From NCBI GenBank assembly GCA_027577595.1, contig JANBRJ010000108.1:1-52026 (forward strand): DNA of 52,026 bases, given 5' to 3'. This document shows, one piece after another, positions 20,689 to 30,552 of the stretch (its first letter is position 1; every line of letters begins with the position of its first letter). The position numbers and the translations under genes are program-made. The notes beneath the pieces were generated by a model. The model did not search any database, had not been told where the DNA came from, and saw only the letters and a list, made by a program, of their open reading frames with translations. The stretch comes from Coemansia sp. RSA 487 (Eukaryota > Kickxellomycota > Kickxellomycetes > Kickxellales > Kickxellaceae).

Positions 20689-21063
20689 ATGTTCAGCTAC
20701 ACTTCTGCCATCGCTTTTGCTCTTCTTGCTCTTCCCGCCGCTCTACTTGCAGCACCGATTGTTGACGCCTCTGCTGAGCCTGCACTGGCTGCTGGTATTG
20801 CTCCTCCTGCTAATAACATGCATGTCGCCAAGCGCTGTGGCGGGTGCGGAGGATGGGGTGGATGCGGAGGATGCGGAGGGTGCGGCGGATGCGGCGGATG
20901 GGGCGGTTTTGGCTTTCCGTTTGCTTCCAGCTTCACCAACGCGCTGAACACCAACAACAACGCTGCGCACTTCAACGATGACACGCTCTATACCAACCAC
21001 AAATGTTGCGATTCAGTCAACAACAATCTCAACGCTTTCACCAACAACAACGTTGTTGTCTAG
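20689..21063 (+). CDS. Small secreted Gly/Cys-rich protein with Kex2-like site
   Basis: 124 residues. Residues 1-21 are a clear signal peptide ending ALLAA. A propeptide-like stretch follows up to AKR at about 47-49, a dibasic Kex2-type site. The predicted mature part starts with a run of CGG units broken by Trp (CGGCGGWGGCGGCGGCGGC) then GGFGFPF, and ends in an Asn-rich region with HKCCDS and NNNLNAFTNNN. Regularly spaced Cys in Gly suggests disulphide cross-linking or metal binding; Asn/Gly richness suggests a wall- or surface-associated material. This is inference, as I recognise no named family. The gene has its own TATA box and CA-rich leader, stands alone, and has no introns. Confidence 0.85.
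   Translation: MFSYTSAIAFALLALPAALLAAPIVDASAEPALAAGIAPPANNMHVAKRCGGCGGWGGCGGCGGCGGCGGWGGFGFPFASSFTNALNTNNNAAHFNDDTLYTNHKCCDSVNNNLNAFTNNNVVV
20838..20905 (+). repeat. Tandem TGCGGM-type repeat encoding the CGG tract
   Basis: Short in-frame repeats of TGCGG(A/C)GGA type inside the small secreted gene, encoding Cys-Gly-Gly units with Trp variants. Such repeats change copy number easily. Confidence 0.75.
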
Positions 21064-21473
21064 TGAGCTACAGCAGTATTGCTTTCATAGACTAAAGTCG
21101 AGTATTGCATGCCATTGCACAAAACTATTCCATAGATCTTACTTTTCACCAAGTTTGAACATGAGCTTCGGCATATGAATAAATTATATAGACCCAAGCG
21201 GACTGCCCCTCTTGTATCGCTGTTAACCCTGTATCATTAAACTTGAAAACACCCGAGCTTCACACATTGCGGAAAACATACTTTGTCAACACCTGTCATA
21301 GACAAACCTTCTTTTCTCTCAAATAGTGTGAAGCTATCCATGCTTTTCGGATTCAAAGTTTATATATAATAAAGTATATACTTTAAGAAACAACGGAACA
21401 CCGCAAATTGAAAGTATTCAAAAGATGAAGAAAAAATGGTGCTATTAACTAAAAAAAAGCTCCTTTTGTTGGG
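21064..21473. other. Convergent 3' spacer
   Basis: A/T-rich 3' region between the small secreted gene and the zinc-finger exon. It contains several AATAAA-like polyadenylation words and no gene. Confidence 0.5.
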
Positions 21474-23344
21474 CTAGTGAAGTGGAGAGCTAGAGTTGAT
21501 TTTAGACGACTTGCTGTTGACAGATTCGAACATATGCAAGAGTTCGTTGTCTACGGGATGCTGCTGCTGGTTAGTATATGGTTGCTGTCGATGAGATGCT
21601 GAAGGTGTGGTGGTGGCACTTGCGTTAGTTGGAGGAAGGAAGCTCTGGGGGCCGCCTGTGACGCCTGGCGTAATCCCCATTGCCGTTGCTGCTGCCGCTG
21701 CTGCAACATCGGACGAGTCGTGGCCATGAGCTGCGGCGATCCACATTTCCCAGAGATTGGGTTCAATCCAGTGCGGTGCCTTTGTTCGATCCATTCCACC
21801 AATAGGCTGCGACATTGCACCTGGCACGTATCCTTGGACTGCCATCAGGTGGTTCATGAACGTCTGCTGTGGACTGCTGTTTATTTTGTGATCGACAGGC
21901 ATCGTCGATAGCGTGGTTCTTCCTCCTAAATCAATGGGGCTTGCAGGGTTACTGCCGGTATTGTTGAATGTGGATAGTATGTTGGCTGGAGGTTCATGAT
22001 ATGGCTGGTCTCTGGGGTGGTCAAATTGTAAGTGATATTTCAATGCATTGGCATCATTAAACACTTGCTGGCAACCAGGGAACGCGCAGCGAATAATGGT
22101 GGTTCCATTGTGTGCCACTGCCGCGGCTGCAGCCATGGCTGCAATGTTGTGGTGGTACTGTTGCTCTTGGAATTGCGCGAGATCTGGGTATTGTGGTGTG
22201 TAGTGTCGCTGCTGCTGCTGCTGCTGCTGCTGTTGAAGTTGTTGTAATGCCATTTTGTTGGTTTCCCGAGTCTCGCGAGGACTTTGTTGTTGCTGTTGCT
22301 GCTGGCTACTATTAGATGCCGCCATTAACAGACCAAGCGCGGTGATATCATTGCTTCCCCAAGATGACGCCACCGCTGCATTTGTATCTCGACCTGTAGG
22401 TGTGGTATTATCCTGGCTCCCAGCTCCATATTCAGCCGAAGATGCAGATGATGTTCCCATTGCTGCCGCCGCAACTGCTGCCGCTGCCATCTGCTGCTGC
22501 CGCCCTCGTCTCGACATCAATGCTGCTGCCATCTGCGAGTACACACCAGATTTTGATAGCGCAATGCTAGCTCCGGGCGTGTTACCATTGCTATCACCAA
22601 CCGATCCCAATGGTGGCGATTCTGCAGAATATGCAGGCCCCATAGGCTGTTGGTTTGCATTCGGTACAGTGGCCAGTGATGTCAGATCAATCGAGTCAGA
22701 ACGTCTACTTCTTACAGACACTTTGCCTGATCCGTCATTATCATCGTCCTCTGTCATATGGATATCGTTGTCATCGTTTCCATCGTTTCCATCGACAAAG
22801 CTGGCTAACGCCGTAGGCGATTCGTTCATCGCAGCAGTGTCGCCAGTATTGGATCTCGTCGGCCCATGCATGTAAGCAGGACTGAGCATCGAGTTCATGA
22901 ACTGCATATTCTCTGCGCTCAGCAAGTCTTGTCCACTTGGATTCTGTGTGTTGTTATCTAGCTGGCCAGATGGTATGTTTGATACTGTGGCGGCGGCGGC
23001 GGCAGCTGTTGCTGCTGCAACAGCATTTGCATGGTTGATGGCATCCATAAACATGGACGATGCAGCCGAATTCGCCGCATGGTGTGCACTGGCGGGCATG
23101 ATTGAATTGCTCGTCATATGTGTGGGTCCATATACCGATGGCGTCAGCGAATGTTGTGGGTGGATACGAGTATTATGCTGGATAGCTGCGCTACCGGATC
23201 CGTTTAGGTTCAAAGCAAAATATGATTCTATGCTTGGCGGTTCGCCTCCATTAGCCGAGATAAGTGCAGGTGCGGACAAAAAGGGTGCTGATGCATTATT
23301 GTTTTGCATAAACGAGCCTGGATGCTGCATATGGTGCCGGCGAA

Positions 23345-23375
<31 letters not shown>

Positions 23376-24553
23376 CAGTTGTAGGTCTAGCTGCTGTGGG
23401 TGTGCCAAAGGACTTGCAAAGGGTAGCTGGTGGTTGTTTGCAAAGGTGGACTGGGTAACCAGATTTCCAGTAAACGATCGATGACCCAGACCAGGATGGG
23501 TGGCGCTGCCAGGGCCCAGAGCATGGCCCGTCGCATCAGCTGTTACCACAAGCGGTGTTGTGCCGCTTTCGGGAATAGTCGGCATGGGTGCAGTCGGGTT
23601 TGGATTGGCGGAGCCAATGGCTGCTGTGGGCTCCGATGAAGCAACACCAGCAGCAACACTAAGCATCTCGCTAATGGTCGTTGTGCCCCAAAACACAGGG
23701 TTCGAAGAGGTCTGGGAGAAGGATTCAACCGGCGTCATCACACGGGGAGTGTTTCCGCCCTGACCCCTGACTCTGTTTGACGGCTTTACCGCTCTGCGAA
23801 TAGGGCGTGGATGCTGGCTGAGTATGTGCTGCTTCAGATCACGCTCGGTATCAAATGTGGCTAGGCACTCAACCTCTGCGCATTGCAACGCATTCTGGGA
23901 ACGCATATCGCCCTTGCCCCTGGAGTAGCTGCCGTCTAGAAGCATATCCAGAGGTGCCTTATCAAAAGGTCCTTCTCCGGCTCTGTCTACAGATCCTGCA
24001 TCTCTTGCTGTTTGGCCAGGGTCTGGCAGAAGATGGTTGTTCGATTTACGTGAGTGGAAGATGTGGTACTCGAGTCCGTTGACGTTCTTGTATGCATGGT
24101 TGCACCCGAACATGGCACATCTGTAAGGCTTGAGCTGCTGCTGCACATTCTTGCTTCCATGTTCGCCAGGCGAAACCCCTGTAGATGAAGCTGTGGGAAA
24201 GGACGGCGGTTGATGCACGGACTGGTTGGCAAGAATATCCATGATATCGTCGTTACTTGTATCCGGAGACGACGACATCCCTACGAATGCCTGGCCAGCG
24301 CCAACGCTCAACGATGGAATCAAGCCAGCAACCGATGGATGCGCCAGCTTGATGTGTGTGTTCAGGCTCATTGGATCAGCAAACGCAGCGCTGCACGATT
24401 CAGGCGTGGCTGCACATCCATAGAGTCTTCGTCCAAGATTACGCAGCCTTTGCCGCTGTTCCTCTGTTGGCGAAAAAAGCACCGAAGACGTTCTCTTTGC
24501 GACCGTCTGCTGTTTAAATGGCCCTGCCTGTGCAGATCTTCCACGTATTTGAA
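21474..24553 (-). CDS. C2H2 zinc-finger exon, probably exon 2 of a Myb-C2H2 transcription factor
   Basis: 1025 codons after a strong acceptor (T-rich tract then TTGTAG, AG at 24555-24554). The open frame reaches only TAA at 24600-24602 upstream and has no ATG before a Met inside the first finger, so it cannot begin on its own. Four C2H2 fingers are visible: C-x6-C...H-x4-H near its start; CAMFGCNHAYKNVNGLEYH, with the YKN-x-NGL-x-YH pattern of Sfp1/JAZF1-type fingers; CAEVECLATF...H; and CAFPGCQQVFNDANALKYH about 800 residues further on. Between them lie long Ser/Ala/Gln-rich disordered segments with poly-Gln and poly-Ala and an acidic patch (EDDDNDG). This is a nuclear regulator; target genes are unknown. 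If unspliced, the next best model is a separate zinc-finger gene with an unseen first exon. Confidence 0.8.
22209..23390 (-). repeat. CAG/CAA trinucleotide tracts in the zinc-finger exon
   Basis: Several poly-Gln tracts, the purest being eight CTG units (plus strand) at 22209-22232. A mixed tract lies near 23345-23380, and a further one near 22283-22303. All are in frame and likely to vary in length. Confidence 0.75.
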
Positions 24554-24993
24554 CTACAACAATAACAAACAACGAGAAAACGGCGAAAGAATAATCTTTT
24601 TAGAACACATTGCTGAGACATTCAAAATCAAACAATAGCAAACATATCTCTTTGCCTTTTCTTTGGTCATTCGCTAGACAAGGAATAGAGAGGGCAAAAA
24701 GACAGCTGCGTCGTTTTAGGCAGAAGAAAATTCTCAAAGTAGCAACGGCCTCTCTAAGGCTATCTGGCAAATATTGAGGTGCATAGGCAATAATGCAAAT
24801 GCACAAGGGAGGCATTGCATTTACGGCACATGGTCAGAAGAGGCCATCAACTGAACAATGGACTTTAATTTCCGCCCATTCAGGTTCGGAGAGGCAAAAG
24901 GGCGATAAATTAAATGGGAGCAAAATACTCCAACCAAAAGCATATAAGTGACAGAGAGACATGGTTCATTCATTCTCCTTTTTTTGTTCTTAC
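24554..24993 (-). other. Predicted intron joining the Myb and zinc-finger frames
   Basis: 440 bases on the minus strand. The donor GTAAGA lies directly after CCAGGAG and the acceptor is TTATTGTTGTAG. Exon 1 leaves one base (G), exon 2 supplies TT, giving a Val codon and then CAA ATA CGT in the zinc-finger frame. Unspliced, the Myb frame would read about 57 unrelated residues to a stop at 24821. Confidence 0.65.
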
Positions 24994-26251
24994 CTCCTGG
25001 GGATAATGGAGCGGGTTGGTGCTCTGATGGCATGAATAGTGCACCTATGGAGCCAGACAATCCGCTCCGGCGACTCCCGCCGCTCGCCTGTGCGGATACT
25101 GGTGTTGAGGATTGTACTGCACTATTTGCTGCTGCTGCTGCCCCGGATGGGCGGCTATAGTACAAACAATGTGAAGCAGCGTCCTCAGAGAAGCCAGTTC
25201 TTGGAGCATCCAGCAGCGGCTGCTGGTCCACCTGATCAAGGCCACCAGTATCGTCATCTTCTTCGTTGCAATCTCCGCCTTTTGCTTGTGCACTGTGATT
25301 ATTGCTGCCAAGCGCCTGTTTGAAGCCTTGGCTCTGTGGACGGGAACGCTGTGCAGTTTTTCTCCGATTGACAGACTCCGTTACAGACGCCAGCGTCTTT
25401 GACAAATCATCGGCACTAAGCGCTCCTCCTGACCTGCGCTCCTTTTGCGAAATGATGCGCTGTATTTTGCGCCACCGGTTTCTACAATGTAGGCCCGGAC
25501 GCCCCTGGAAGAACGTAGCAATTTTTTGCCACTGCGTGCCAAACTCGGCAAACTTGTCGAGAAGCAAGCGATCCTCTTCGGGCGTCCATTTGCCGCGCTC
25601 GATTTCGGGATCCAAGGACTCGCGCCATCGCTTGGCGCATTGGTCGTCTGTGCGGCCAGTGATGCCCTCGGCCACCCGGGACCACTGCGACGGATACTGA
25701 GCGACCCGCTCGCGCAGCAAGTCGTCCTCTTCTTGCGTCCACGGGCCCTTGTGCAGCGACGGGTCGAGTGAGTGGAACCATCTCTTGCGGCAGCTCTTGT
25801 TGGTGCGTCCAGGCACTAGCATGGCAATGCGAGGCCACGACTCGGTGTTTGGGCCATACACGCGAACACCAACCATCAATAGCCGATCTTCCTCGGGCGT
25901 CCATGCCGCTCGTAACTTTGGAAACGTAATCTTTGGGTCGCTTTCGTTGTATGATGCCTCGATATCGCGGATGTAGTCGGACAAGCTGTACTCTAGCGTA
26001 GTGTCTGCGCTGATTACCTGTAGTACTTCTATTGCTTGGCGCTTTGAGTCACGAATCTGCTCTAGCAGGTCGGCAGAGGGAGCACGTCCAGCGCTTGCAG
26101 CCTTCCCACCTCGTTTTGTCAATGGCTGTGCGGGTGTTGTGTCGTCTGCAGCAGAGGCTGTTCGGAGCGCTTTGCTGGGTCGGAATAGCTCTCTGACATC
26201 GTACTGGTGGTCATCTTCACCAGAACCGTTGATTATGTTATGTGTCGACAT
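24994..26251 (-). CDS. R1R2R3 Myb-domain exon, probably exon 1 of a Myb-C2H2 transcription factor
   Basis: Starts at an ATG at 26251 (MSTHNIINGSGEDD). Residues 117-165, 170-213 and 221-265 are three Myb/SANT repeats with the expected aromatic spacing: AWTPEEDRLL...W...RKRWFHSL, KGPWTQEEDDLL...QW...KRWRESL and RGKWTPEEDRLL...QW...RNRWRKI. They resemble c-Myb/Bas1/SNAPc4-type DNA-binding repeats. A basic and Ser/Gln-rich region follows to SEHQPAPLSPG, where a GTAAGA donor interrupts the frame. Joined to the downstream zinc-finger exon the protein would have 1445 residues with both DNA-binding domain types. If not joined, the frame ends at 24821 with a 476-residue protein whose last 57 residues look like translated intron. 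Confidence 0.85.
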
Positions 26252-27798
26252 CCTTGCTCTTATTCTGGCTGGAGTATGTGTATCTTGTGTGGCTATTACG
26301 ATATTGAAAATGGATTTTTCACAAGACCTTTAGTTATTTATCCTGTACAGAGGAATGGCAGGGACTCTCACCAACACAAGAAGCAGCTGTAGGTTCCAAG
26401 AACAAAGGATTAGAACTGATAGTATAGAAAAGGGGGGATGGGAGGCGGATATTTGTATTTATCTAGAAGAGTCGACAGCAACGAAAGAAAGGAAAAAAAG
26501 GACAGATGAATGAAGTCTTCAAATAACAAGCCTCCACTATCATTCCTTTTTTACACCGTTTCCTTTTCTTAAACCTCCCCTCTTCCAAGACGCAATATAT
26601 AGCTTCACAAAGCATACATTTTCTCCGGTCTTCTTTACATGGTATAAACCTAAAAAGACAAAAAACCTATACTAAAGATAGGCTTCCATACAACGGATAA
26701 ATCACTGACATGCAAAAACTGAGCTTACCTTTCCTTTTTTCCGGGTATGTGTATATCTGCTTTGGGGTGTGAGTGGGTGACCTAGACTGGTGACAAAATA
26801 AGTCTAGAGAATATATAATGTACAGAATACAAGAAAAAGAGTATTATCGCCAGGTGACAGCTGCTGTGGCAAGAGCAGAAAAAGGAATGTATATTTCTAC
26901 AAGCGAGGGGGCTGAAAAAAGAAAAAGAATTTACAGCGGAATGCGTTGCCAGCACTCCTAAACTCGGATTTAGCAAGAGGGCTTGCCGAAAATTACAAAA
27001 ATAAGAAAGTGCTTGTATGTAATATAAATAGAATAACAGAAAAAGAATGAGGGCTGTGAGTGAATGAATGAAGCAAAAGAGGAGAAAAGAAAGGAGTTTA
27101 AGAGTATCAACTGTGATCTTTTTCTTTTCTTTTGAGAGGTGTTCCCTTCTTTTTTCTTTTATGCACATCAGAGTAAATGTTATTGGCTCTGTACAGCAGC
27201 TGCTTTGAGGCAGCATGTGGTGCAAGGCACAGCACCTCCTTAGCCCTTTTTTCGTGCCTCTCCCCCTGAGCTGCTACGACGCTAGTGACGCACCTGATCT
27301 CTCTTTTGCCTGTGCTGCGCCTGTTGTCACATGCGGAAAGAAAAGAGTGGCGTGGCCTTTTGAAGCAGTATCGGTTTGGCTCTGTTTGAACATCCCTTGG
27401 CGGAAAATAAATATTGAAGCAAAGTCTATTGACTAGAGTACTCATCGATGTGCAATTGACACGCAGTGACTAAGCGTAATAATGGCATGTTGGTGCTTGT
27501 CTTTTATCTTTTATTCCTTCCTTCCCTTCTGTGCTATGGATTGTTCTGCATTGGCTGGAGATGTCAGGGGGAAGCAGGGTATATGTCAGTGTGACTTTAA
27601 TCCATGAATAGAAGCGGCACATGAGCGCTATGGGAAAGAAAAAGAGGGAGAAAAGGCCACAGAATTAAGAGGAACATATTTGACTGTGCAAACAAAGTCT
27701 TTTTCTTTTCTTGCCATATAGGTTTATTTTTTTCTCCAATTTGCAATTACTTTTTGTACAATAACGAGACTAACTCTTGGGAGCAAGACAAGTTGCAT
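26252..27798. other. Long divergent intergenic region
   Basis: About 1.5 kb between the Myb gene start and the membrane-protein gene start, so it holds both promoters. It is A/T-rich with purine and pyrimidine runs. A 147-codon minus-strand frame near 26782-27225 is Leu/Phe/Ser-rich low-complexity sequence and is not taken as a gene. No RNA gene is recognised. Confidence 0.5.
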
Positions 27799-28944
27799 AT
27801 GTTGGGGACTGAGTCTTACCGCTCCGAGAATTTGATGATTGACGAACCGGCGGCTCTGCGGCTCGGCTCGACCAGCAAAAGCGACAACAAAGAGGATTTT
27901 CAACAAGGAGAAAAACACAAAGAAATCGTGGCAGCTTCAGTGTACAGCGACGAATACTCAAACTCTTCTTTTCACTCTACCAAATCGTCTTTCAATCGCC
28001 CACTCTTACGCCTTGCCTCGTACAAAACCCACAGCAGCAGCACCAACACATCCTCAAAGAACACGGCCTTTTACAGCGCCCGTAGTAATTTGACACCCAA
28101 CACATCGGCCAATTCTTTCCAAACAGCAGATTCGTATCGCCCTGCACAAGAAGAAATGGTAGTTCCGCGCAACGCACCGCATAACCCGATGGAGCAGCGC
28201 AGCGAGGACGAGGAGCTGGTCCATGCGATGGCCCGGCAATACGTGCTCGATGCAGAGGCAGCCGGGTCTGCGCCGCCGTCGCATAGGTCGCGGCGGGACA
28301 CGGATGTCAGTAGGATGCCGACGGACCGCAGTCTGGGCGGCGACATTGTCACGACGTCATCTGAGGACTACCCGATGCCTGTGCCCCAGCTACCGCAGCT
28401 TAGACACGCAGTTGGCAAGGACAACGACTCTGACCAAAGCAGCGGTGGCGGCTATAGGCAGGTCAGCGAGAAGCAGCAGCTGCAGCAGCAAGAGGAATTG
28501 ATGGCAGACAACGGACACTACAATGGCCGAAATGGCTCTCTGTCTTCCGAGAAATACAGCCGCAGTAGTGGCAGTGTTCCCCCGGTGGCCCACCATATTG
28601 CGCTGGGTGCGATTGACCGCGAGCGGGCGCTGAGCGACCAGCTCCGCGACGAGGAGGTCGAGGATGATGCCAACGAGGCGCGGCTCTTCGTGCCTGTGCG
28701 CCTCCGCTATCCGCCGCCCCGGTACAGCGTCAAGCCAGACTCGTCAATTCCGGCGGGTGCCGTTCTGTTTGCGTGCGGATTCATTTTGCTCCCGCTCTGG
28801 TGGATCGGCGCAGTGTTTCCACGGACACGCGACTCGGATGTGGCTCGCACATGGCGCAAGTACAACGCATTGATGACGCTTCTGTCGCTTCCGCTTCTTG
28901 GTCTGTTTCTGGCTCTTGGAGGCTGGCAAGCTACGCATAATTGA
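27799..28944 (+). CDS. Membrane protein with long disordered N-terminus and two C-terminal membrane segments
   Basis: 381 residues from the first ATG in the frame (MLGTESYRSENLMIDE). The frame is open for 15 codons further upstream without an ATG, so a short upstream exon is possible. Residues 1-300 are Ser/Asn/Gln-rich and disordered. A conserved-looking segment LFVPVRLRYPPPRYSV then leads into two hydrophobic segments, GAVLFACGFILLPLWWIGAVF and LMTLLSLPLLGLFLALGGW, separated by a short charged loop (PRTRDSDVARTWRKYN). The first segment recalls uncharacterised fungal membrane proteins with a PLWWIG motif. The cytosolic N-terminus, anchored by a hairpin, suggests an adaptor at an internal or plasma membrane; the function is unknown. 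Confidence 0.75.
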   Translation: MLGTESYRSENLMIDEPAALRLGSTSKSDNKEDFQQGEKHKEIVAASVYSDEYSNSSFHSTKSSFNRPLLRLASYKTHSSSTNTSSKNTAFYSARSNLTPNTSANSFQTADSYRPAQEEMVVPRNAPHNPMEQRSEDEELVHAMARQYVLDAEAAGSAPPSHRSRRDTDVSRMPTDRSLGGDIVTTSSEDYPMPVPQLPQLRHAVGKDNDSDQSSGGGYRQVSEKQQLQQQEELMADNGHYNGRNGSLSSEKYSRSSGSVPPVAHHIALGAIDRERALSDQLRDEEVEDDANEARLFVPVRLRYPPPRYSVKPDSSIPAGAVLFACGFILLPLWWIGAVFPRTRDSDVARTWRKYNALMTLLSLPLLGLFLALGGWQATHN

Positions 28945-30016
28945 ATCCACTCTTGTTCTCCTGGCTTTTGGTATTGCCATTGTGGAGCAAAAGAAAAACA
29001 AACTCCCTTCTCCCTTTTCCTCAATTCCTTATATATGTTCTTTACGCTGTGGCGCCCTGTTTCTTTTTGTACTTTTTGGGTAAACCTCATGGTATTGCAC
29101 CTATCAATAAATGCAATGGCCACTTCATTTTTGCCATTAATGAGGCTTTTGTCAACGATTTATGAGAAGCATCTGCTTTGGGAAATGAACTGGTATATTG
29201 TAATATCCGCATTTAGACGACCAGTGGAACCGAATCAAAAAATGGACGCAATCTGTCGTTGCAAAAACCACAGCCTCCTTGCGTAAGCATGCTATTGCAC
29301 ATGTGCTGCTTTAAGAGATTTACAGCTGAATAGTCTGCACTTTCTCTTTCTGCGTAAATATTTGAATTTTTTATCTTACTTTTGAGCTCAGGAAAGAGGC
29401 TTGCCTTAATCTTGACAATGCGATACAATTTGCCTTTTTAGAAGAGGAAAATAAAGGAGGGTTTTTGGTACCTGAGCCTCCCCTTGTTGTTTCAATTGTA
29501 ACATTTTTTTCCTTTGCAAAAAAAGCAGGGTCATCTGCTTTTTTTTATTATCGCAAAAGTTCCTTTAAGGAAAAAAAAAACTCTTGGACCATGGTCTATG
29601 AAGCTTGTTTATCGATTCTAGGATCCTTTAAAAGCGAGCAGAACGGAATGCCCTCCCTCCAAATCGTTTTCCTTCTTGCTTTAAGGACCTGTACTTGTCA
29701 CCCACCAATATTTTTCATGTTTTATTCTTTTATTTTTCACGTACTACTACGACAACAATATCTATTTTGATCCAAATATTACAGTTTGTACTTGCTGTTG
29801 GATCCACTTCACATATACGTACCATTTACGAATAAGTTACAGATAAACTCTGTCACGCTCTCGTATTGATTAGCTTTAAAGGTAGAGTACATATGTTTGT
29901 TTCCTTTCATTTGCTATTTGTGAATGCAAAAGCACTAATTGTATCCGCTCATAGTATCCCACTTTTATAGCTTATCCGAGTAACGAACCAACAATATCAA
30001 ACAAAGAAAAAAAAGA
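28945..30016. other. Intergenic spacer
   Basis: A/T-rich, with long A and T runs near 29500-29585. Open frames are short and overlap. It must contain the 3' end of the membrane-protein gene and the promoter of the small protein gene; nothing else is recognised. Confidence 0.5.
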
Positions 30017-30457
30017 ATGATAACTCAAACGACTTGCGACAAACCAAGCAGCGCAAACCAGATGATATCAGCGATCAAGCGACTATTCAAGGGACTACGG
30101 GGAAGATCGGTTAAGCAAAAAGAACACCAGCTGAGCGAGTCAGCGCGCATGGAACTTGCATTGGCCATAGCCGAGCAATACGTACTCGTATCCCAAGACC
30201 ACCCGGACTACACTGAGACCGATACAAATTTCTGCGCACTTACTATGAAATCAGGTGGTACACAAACGCTTTGCTCGCCTATAACAACGTGCAGAAGCAA
30301 TAAGAGTAACAAGAGAGCATCTTCGCTTATCAGTCGAATGATCCGGCGTCCTAGAACAGCATCCTACGGATCTACGGTCTTTGAACTTGACCAAGAAGAG
30401 TATTACGATCCGTCATTTATGGTGGCAGCATCGCGTGAACAACCTTTATGCTGCTGA
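30017..30457 (+). CDS. Small orphan protein ending in Cys-Cys
   Basis: 146 residues. The ATG follows an A-rich leader (AAAGAAAAAAAAGA), a favourable fungal context. The N-terminal third is basic and helical (SAIKRLFKGLRGRSVKQKEH), followed by SARMELALAIAEQYVLVSQDHPDY, then a Cys/Ser/Arg-rich stretch, then STVFELDQEEYYDPSFMV and a terminal PLCC. No known domain is recognised. The terminal Cys pair could be lipidated (palmitoylation, or geranylgeranylation of the Rab-like XXCC kind), which would put it at a membrane; this is speculation. It lies tail to tail with the Scy1/SCYL2 gene, only 95 bases apart. Confidence 0.6.
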   Translation: MITQTTCDKPSSANQMISAIKRLFKGLRGRSVKQKEHQLSESARMELALAIAEQYVLVSQDHPDYTETDTNFCALTMKSGGTQTLCSPITTCRSNKSNKRASSLISRMIRRPRTASYGSTVFELDQEEYYDPSFMVAASREQPLCC

Positions 30458-30552
30458 GCATTTCTTTTTTAGATGATACAGGCTGGAACTGAGTGTTACT
30501 TAAAGAGAACAATTTTTTTCATTCACATTTCAATAAACATTTATATAAAATA

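Noticed and set aside
26782-27225. 147-codon minus-strand frame in the long spacer
   Set aside because: Leu/Phe/Ser-rich low-complexity translation of A/G-rich DNA, with no domain.
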